In this document: positions 57,203-64,000 of the stretch, one piece after another
How the letters are laid out: each line of letters opens with the position of its first letter
How positions within the stretch are numbered: position 1 is the first letter of the stretch
From: Pyricularia pennisetigena
Lineage: Eukaryota; Ascomycota; Sordariomycetes; Magnaporthales; Pyriculariaceae
Assembly (NCBI RefSeq): GCF_004337985.1
Contig: NC_043741.1
Coordinates: 1,368,269 to 1,432,268, forward strand
Length of the DNA: 64,000 nucleotides
Direction: 5' to 3'
Notes under the pieces: model-generated
Seen by the model: the letters and a program-made list of their open reading frames with translations, nothing else
Databases searched by the model: none
Told to the model about the DNA's origin: nothing
Translations under genes and position numbers: made by a program

Positions 57203-57739
57203 ATGTTGCGATTCCTCATCCAGATAACCTCTGCAGGCTGCCAACGGTCTCAAATGAGCAAGTGCCTAGGCGTGCCTTTAGCAAATCCACATTTCAGGAG
57301 CATCATCAAGCCAACTCACGTTATTGGCTTGCTTAGCGCGCTGACAAGAGAAGACTTTCCCGACCTCAGTCAACTGTTGGGCACACCTCGGTACGGCAAC
57401 GGACGCCTCATTGGCATTTTGTATCTGCCGAAGTCGTCCAAGTACCGCATGACATTGTAGCCAAGAACTGTCGTTTGATGAAGTAAATCATGGCAAGCAC
57501 ATACCAGAGTCCTTCATCATTCTTCCCTCCTGTGTAAGAGATTGACCCGTTCGAAAATCTCACGAGTAGCCAAACAGATCAAGCTTCTTCGAGAGGCGTA
57601 CCTTATTGATGTGTTTGCTGGGCGTCAAATGAGTATAACGCTACAGCTTGCGAACAAGCTGACACCCAATCCCTTTGTGGGTACATTGACGGCGGCGTGG
57701 CAAACTACCTCGCATAGAAATAAACACAACTTGGTATAA
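57203..57739 (+). CDS. doubtful plus-strand coding fragments
   Basis: Two plus-strand frames, 57203-57460 (85 codons, ending LPKSSKYRMTL) and 57542-57739 (65 codons, KQIKLLREAYLIDVFAGRQ), have a protein-like composition rather than low complexity. No splice junction or family was found to join them. They could be a small gene, a decayed one or chance. Confidence 0.12.
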
Positions 57740-58793
57740 TTGAACGGAAAGGGGGCTTGCAAGACGCACAGATCATTCTTCCACTAGAATCACAGGAATG
57801 AGAGCGTGCTCCGCACTCCTAAGCCTAAAGATTCGAAGATCATGTTCACGTTTGTCCTTCCCTATCCGGAAAAGTGGCTTGCTATCCCTTGGAAGAGGAA
57901 GCACCAAGAGAGCAGGGGTTATTCGAACGGACGTTGCCGCCTAAGGCTGCGCAAGTAGAACAGAGATCCAGACCTACCCAGCTAGGTACCAAGGTCTGGC
58001 GTAGGGGTGGAAGCGGCGGCAACGAGAGCCTGTTACAGTCAACAAGGGTTCCAATTCGGGCATTGTCGCTAGCAGGCGGCTCGGGGGTTCCAGCGCGGCA
58101 AGCATATGTGTACACGCTGTGCATCGATTGAAATGTCGCCTCATCCTGCCGTCTGGCTTACTTGTTTCGTGTGCTTCGGCACGCAGCCTGTTTTTCGGGG
58201 AGGAGAAGCTCCGCGAGTATACTGCGTAGTAGTCCTGCATACTGGCGGTGGACTTTCAGGGCCTCGTTTACGCCTGGATCCATGGGTGCATGTGGATTCG
58301 TAGGCAGCTACGAATCTGGCAGCGGCTTCTGGTGTCGGTTGACATCTTGGCAACGACTAGATTGCCCCAAGAAGCAAGTAGCAATATAGCCAGCCCCATG
58401 GCCGTCACCTTGTTGAAGAACTGCGGTATCCGCTCGAAAAGAGACTCGGCGCCAAGGAATCATTGATTATGGGACGGGATTGGGGGTACCTGATCAAAAC
58501 AGGCATCAAGCAACAAGCATGGCTGTTGGGATATTAAACATCCACATTGAAGCACTCATGATGCTCGTCAGGTTTTTTGTTTTGTTGGACGGGGGGTTGG
58601 GCTTCTACAGGGGTTCGCCGGACCCGAGAAATCTTGGTCGATGGGATGAGTGCCGATAACAACACCATAAAGGTTATCCACAGTAAGCCCTTGTCAGTTG
58701 CCACAACAGACCACCGCACTGGCCATTTGTACATTCAAAACAAATGGATGTTGACCAGGGGGTGAGTTTGGCGAGAGGATCCCTACAGTTTGT

Positions 58794-58796
<3 letters not shown>

Positions 58797-58826
<30 letters not shown>
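58797..58826. repeat. T30 homopolymer
   Basis: Thirty consecutive T in non-coding DNA. Confidence 0.95.
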
Positions 58827-58897
58827 CAAATTCTTATTCTCGATACTGCTGATCATTGCTGTGTTGTGCAAGTGTGACAGTGGCACAAATGCTGCCT

Positions 58898-60508
58898 TCA
58901 GCTTGCAGGTCCTAGACGGTGGCGCATGATTTCCTCAGCTGGCGTATCCGATATAAACACTGAGCGGTCTGAGCGGGTTGTGCATGTTGGTTGGCTGCGT
59001 TGCGTTGGTGTGTTGATGCGGTAATCGTGCATCCTCGCGTAGGGCTGGACTTTCCGCAGTCCCTGTTGAAGAGCTGACAAGAACCCGTAGGGCATGCAAA
59101 CAGAGTTAATCTGACCGCGCCACTTGAGTGCTTGTGGCCCTTGGGTTACTACTTGAAGTAGGGGGGCGCAGCTTATTTGTTGCCCGTCGGGTAGTTTTGG
59201 ATCGAGACTAAAGATGTAGGGTGTTGATTCGATTTGCACGCGCTAGCCATCCATGGCTGTTTGCAGGTGCTGTTGCGCGCGTTACCGAATTTTGAAGGCC
59301 GTAGGAGTTGAATTGGATGTAGATGTAGGTAAAATGTAAAACGACCTACAGGATTGACCTTAGTTAGAGCTCTGATTGATTGGTAGCGGAGTTCAGTACC
59401 TTGCTCTAATTTCCAAACGTCCCTCAACCGTTTTGGTGGCTTGCTTATGTAGCTTTTTGTTGATCCACCATCAGTCAATCAAGTCAAGTTCTCGCGAACG
59501 GATGGCAAGCTTGCATGTGCCGACGTATTGGATCCACATGTCCGCAACAGCGGCTGCCCGAACCAACGGTATTACCAAGGTTGTGCATGATATTGCAGGA
59601 CTCGGATTTTGTGTTTTCCTCATTTCATTTGCTGTCTGTCGTCCACATGGCCAAAAAAAAATAAATAAATAAAAATAAAGGTGCATACCTCTCCAACAGC
59701 CACGATGCAGATGGAAATAACCAGTCGGGTCGGACTTAAAACTACCCTCAGACAAAAATCGCGAAATGGGGAAATGTCGATGTGGCTTGGTTTGGCCCTG
59801 CTTCGTAATAGTGCTTCTTCCGTCTTTCTTTTTTTCGACCCAACCAGCCGTCAGATCGCAAGGTGACATGGATCGTCTCCCCGCACAGGTTGTGGTGCTA
59901 TTTTGGTCGAGGCTGTGAGTCTTGCTTACCCTAACGTCCAAAGCAGAGTAAGGCGTTGAGGACCTGGTACCCGCGGACAATAGAACAATTGATAAACAAT
60001 CTAAAATCAAAATGTCCTACCTGGAGATGGCCTTTTCTCCTTTTTTTTTTCGCCTCAATTGAAGGGTCCTGTCTCGATGCTGCCGCACACGTGGGTAAGT
60101 AAAGATTGAACATCGGACGTCAAAGGGATGGGGACCCAATCCTCTGGGTTCAGTAGAATGTGGGTACGATTGATTGGATTGGATGTGACGGGTGTCGGAC
60201 TTTTTTTTCTTTTCTTTTTCTTCTCTCACCCCACCGTGTGTATATGTATCTGGGGCTTGCTGTTTCCACCTAACCTTACTTATTATCCAAGTGTAAGCAA
60301 GGTAATAATCGGCCATCGGTCCCGAATCGTGGCCAGATTTGACTAAAACGTTAGCTAAATACTTGTACACTAGTCCTGGAGAAAGTGGGACAGGCGCAAG
60401 TTTTTCCACAACGAAGCCCAGGTCTGAGACGCTGGCTTGGTCCAGGTAGCAATTTCCACTGAGATTGTGCTCCCCCCGATCAGATAACCTATAACGGAAA
60501 AATATCAT
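58898..60508 (-). CDS. doubtful chain of minus-strand ORFs
   Basis: Frames of 163 (60508-60017), 179 (60010-59471), 101 (59478-59173) and 113 (59239-58898) codons follow each other on one strand. Some segments look protein-like (for example YLDQASVSDLGFVVEKLAP and TPYIFSLDPKLPDGQQ), others are low-complexity. An AG-GTAGGA donor-like site ends the first, but no complete spliced model was found. It may be a lineage-specific gene or chance. Confidence 0.15.
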
Positions 60509-61581
60509 TTGAAAGTAAACCGCTACATACCCTGGTTCTCTTTTGATTTTATTATGGCACTCGTGCAGATTTTCTCGGGTTCCGAACTTTTATTTGTTTT
60601 AATGCTGTTGCCTAGCCAGGTCCATATTACCGAGGGGTACACTTGACGTTACATTTGTGTAGCTCCATTAATGCAAGTGTGGGTGGGTGGGCTTGTTTGA
60701 CATATGCGGCCACGCCTCCATCGGACTTTTCGGGGTAACTAAAGAAAAAGGTACAAGGAGGTGAGATAATACCTGTAGTGTTAGTCGCTACTGGAATTCC
60801 CAAGCCAGCTGAGGTAAGGTATACAGCCTTGATGACTACCTACCAGAGTATATTCGGTACAGTAATAACAGTAAACAAAACCCATTTTTCACAGCAACTA
60901 CATGCGCTCGCGCGTTTGTATGCAAATATTCATGCTGGAGAAAATAGCTTGGTTTTGGGGAAATGATTGGACCAGAATTGAACAACAAACTGTATGAACA
61001 ACAGCAGGGCGATAGCAAGCAGCCCCTGCAGTATCAAGAATGAATATGGACTATAGAAACCAAGCCAAACAAAAAAACGGAAAAAAAAAAAAGAAAAATA
61101 AATACGGCTCAACATGGCCGTCAAATTCCTAATATGACAATCAAGAAACGAATGCTATAGAGTCACAAAAGTCTAGAAGACGATGGTATCAAATCGAAGA
61201 AGTTAAAAGTTTCAAGCCAATCAAGTAGCACCTCCCAGTGTGATAACGCTTATTCTCATCAAGTCTGACGGCTCAAGGCTGATTTCAACAGTCATGAAAC
61301 CAAGAAAGAAGAAGAAGAAGGTCCATAAAGAAGAAAAGAAGAAGAAAAGAAGAGTAAACAGTCCAACGCAACGCCACCGTCCCCATCAATTCATTTTTCT
61401 TTGGGAGGGTAACCCAAGGAATATATATCATAACGCTTTTTTCCCCAATATCAAATCCCAAAGCAAACATGAGTAAGTAGAGAGAAAGGCCCGAGAATCG
61501 GTATAAACGAGGTAAGAATCAAGTCCCCCCCGAATTTCGAGTTCAAGTCCAACTGCCTGTGAAAGATGGACTCCACATAGG

Positions 61582-63232
61582 TTATGTGCTGCGTCGTGCT
61601 TTGCACTTGTCGTTTTGTTGATGACCGTTCCTCGCCGTGGTTCGAGTAAACTCAGCCCCGCAGTTCGGGCAGACCGATTTCGTGGCCTGGCCGGACTTCT
61701 CCCGCTGGTGCCTGAGAAGGTTGCTAAACGTCGAAAACTGGCGACCGTTGCATCCATGCTCCCAGCATTGCGGCTTGGGTCGGCTTCCCACCACTCGAAC
61801 GTTGTGTGCTCCGTCTTGATGTTGGACATGCGCGGTCGACGGGTGGTGCGGCGGTGAAGAGCCAGGTACGGGACCCATCATCGACATGGCGTTCGCGTAC
61901 ATAAGGCCAGGTGCCTGTTGTCGATGCTGCTGCTGGTCATGGGTTCCGAGGTTGACACGACTGTGCGGGAGTGTTAGCGCCGTTGCTGCCTGCGAGAAGT
62001 TATCTCCCAGCAAGGAATCAGCTAACCCATAATGTGAAGGTAATCCTGGCGGCGTGGTCGTCGGGTATGCAGGTTGGTATTCCTGCAGATACGGTTGCGG
62101 TTGGTACGGGTTCGAGAAGACTGTCTGGCTTTGCGGGTCCGACGGAAGAGAAGTTGAATAGGTTGGAAGGCTGTAGGATGCTGCTGCGGAGGTGAGAGAC
62201 GTTGATGGCTCGGCGAGTAGTGAGATTTGCGTTGGACCAGTGGTGTAGACGGGAAGAGAAGGAGGTGATGCGAGCTCTGCGATAGAAACGGGCGGAGACT
62301 GCCCGTATGTCGAGCCGCTGCCTGCCCTTCTCATCCTGGCAGCGTTCTTTGAGTTGCGACGCGCCTGGTCTTGCTGGCGCTTGAGTTCGCGTTGCTCTGC
62401 TGTCATGTTGCGCGGTGGACTCGCTGTGACGGAGCTAGTACCACTGGGGGGAGTAAGACTGGCTTCCGAGCCGTATTGACCCAATTGGTGACCTAGAAGT
62501 CCACTATTGTTACCAGACTCGAGCACTACACATAGGGGCTGTTAGGTTACACTACTCATGAAGAAAACGGGGGAAAAAAACAAGAGAACATGCTCATCAT
62601 CGCGTGACGATGCAGTCCAGTCGTAACTTACCAGACCAGCTATAAGAAGAGCGGGGTCCCATATCAAACATCGGGTCAAAGTTCAGTGATGCCACAGCGC
62701 TATACAGAGAGTTAGTTGAATCCCAGGACGAAGGGCCATGCAAGAAGTGGTGACTGGTGAGGACTGAGGCCTGATCGGAAGAGGGCACAAACCTCATGTT
62801 GGCAGACTGAGGAGTCGGGAGGGAGGTGGACGAGTTCGAATTCCGGGGCTGTTCGTCCACGGGGTCGACTTTCAGAAGAGGAGGGCCTTGATCCGACGGC
62901 TGCGAAGTTTGAACGTTGAACCAAGCTGCGTTTAAAATATCCTCGGAGAGCTCTGGGAAAGGCACATGTGAAGTTTGTGACGCAGGAGTCGGTAGGAAGC
63001 CCTGAATGTGCCGGACGGCGAGCTCAGGACTGATATAAGGTGAAGATGTTGTTCTTTGCGAGGATGCTGATGACGACTGTGTGCCACTGAGTTCGAGTGG
63101 TTGCGCTTCTCGTGGCAAGCTAGACAGCTGAAGCGTGTTAAGCAAACTCTTTGTTGTCGAGACACCGCTGCTGGCCCTGGACCTATGGTTCAGTGAGTGA
63201 CTGTCCTCGTGAAAATGCTCTGATGGATCCAT
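61582..63232 (-). CDS. zinc-finger protein with atypical C2H2/C2HC fingers (2 exons)
   Basis: Exons 63232-62632 and 62525-61582 give 514 residues. The 106-nt intron has GTAAGT, a CCTAACA branch and a GTAG acceptor; the alternative CTAACAG acceptor gives a stop. Residues 1-240 are Ser/Pro-rich and disordered. A basic stretch ([19 protein letters not shown], about 245-263) follows, then Pro/Tyr/Gln-rich sequence. The C-terminal zinc-binding region is at 454-508. Finger 1 ([20 protein letters not shown]) lacks an obvious fourth ligand. Finger 2 ([17 protein letters not shown]...C) is C2HC. It is a probable nuclear regulator of a filamentous-ascomycete-type family; the orthologue is not named. 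An in-frame ATG at 63361 would extend the N-terminus by 43 residues. Confidence 0.82.
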
Positions 63233-64000
63233 CGCGAAAGACAAAGGAAAAGAGGAAAAAGGAACAGCTGGCTGGTAAAAGTCCAGGCGGCACATACGGT
63301 GCTTGTCGTCGAGTGAAGTCCGTGGTGGGGTGTGGTGCGGTATGTAAGGTATATTTCCCACTTTAGTGCTATGGGAAATGGCTCAGATAAACATAAATGA
63401 GGTTTCTTTTCGGAGCAGATTTAGGTTGGATGCGTGATTCAGGTCGAGATGATTTGGAGCTATTTCCCAGCAGCGAAGCTGAAGGTGCGGCGGTAGGGCT
63501 CAGATATAATATAAAGGGGCGTGCAAGGCCCAGGCACCGGTGAAACGGCGATGGATGTCCCACGAAGAGAGATATGAGGGCAGGCGATGAGTAGTAAGGT
63601 TGGGGTTGACGGAGGGGTGCTAGCTTCGGCCTCAGCCACTCTGCAAGAGACGAATGCGAACAAAGCCGGGACTGGGACAAGGTTATATCCAAGTGGAAAA
63701 GAGGGTAAAGAGGTGTACAAACGTTGCAACCTAATGCTAGTTGATGCGCATTAGATTTTTTTTCTTTCTTTTCTTTCGTGGAGGCAGGGAATTTCGACTT
63801 AAAAGATATCCTACCTGGATGAGCAGCAGCTCCTGGGGTTGTGAGGGGTGGCGTGGTTCTAGGGCAATACCGTAGCTCCTTTTGGTCTTTACCCTGAGGA
63901 GAGGACGGGAGATGACGGGGGTGTACCTACACACCTTGACCGGGGAGGGGGCGTACATCGCGTCTATCAGACCGAGTCTTCTTGTACACGCGATGGAGAA
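63233..64000. promoter_or_regulatory. promoter/leader region of the terminal zinc-finger gene
   Basis: On the sense (minus) strand this is C/T-rich and open over short frames, with no domain. Transcription start sites cannot be placed. Confidence 0.35.

Larger units (their letters stand above)
56152..61581. other. 5.4-kb region without a recognised gene
   Basis: Upstream flank of APC2 and downstream flank of the next zinc-finger gene. It contains a T30 run at 58797-58826 and several T/A-rich tracts. Coding-like plus-strand frames at 57203-57460 and 57542-57739, and a chain of minus-strand frames at 58898-60508, are described separately; none has a known domain. Confidence 0.45.

Overview
The window reads as nuclear DNA from a filamentous ascomycete, most likely a Sordariomycete. 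The evidence is compact genes with 80-135 nt introns (GTAAGT/GTATGT donors, CTAAC/CTGAC branch sites, YAG acceptors), dispersed fungal-type 5S rRNA genes, and orthologues of RAX2, LCL3, YVC1, RAD17 and APC2. Intergenic DNA is full of long A/T homopolymers, ACCT/AGGT tetranucleotide runs and TACCTAGGTA palindromes. A finer placement such as Magnaporthales is possible but cannot be shown here.

Left part (1-18.5 kb): one confident protein gene, a minus-strand C2H2 transcription factor (4252..2870, three exons). About 12.8 kb without a recognisable protein gene follows. It contains two minus-strand 5S rRNA genes (17.07-17.50 kb), each with a TATA-like box near -29 and a T-run terminator, and what may be a decayed 3' gene fragment near 15.5-16.0 kb.

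Centre (18.5-41.6 kb): gene-dense, mostly plus strand. In order: LCL3-type SNase endonuclease; RAX2 polarity marker; a minus-strand NodB polysaccharide deacetylase; a YVC1/TRP-type cation channel; a 98-residue cysteine-rich protein ending in a CAAX box; a questin-oxidase-like protein; RAD17 checkpoint clamp loader; and an APH/ACAD10-type phosphotransferase whose single intron contains a small assembly gap.

Right part (42-64 kb): all minus strand. A large low-complexity RING-finger protein, a 7.4-kb intergenic stretch with a 942-base gap, the APC2 cullin subunit of the anaphase-promoting complex, 5.4 kb without a recognised gene, and a second zinc-finger factor with atypical fingers.

The genes are not an operon or an obvious metabolic cluster. 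RAD17 and APC2 both act in cell-cycle control, RAX2 and the deacetylase act at the cell surface, and YVC1 handles vacuolar calcium, but their proximity is probably incidental. For every multi-exon gene the exon lengths were summed and the reading frame closes. Two junctions rebuild diagnostic residues (the TGEKPF linker in the first C2H2 factor and the metal-binding Asp in the phosphotransferase), which supports the models. No tRNA, CRISPR array or intact transposon was seen.
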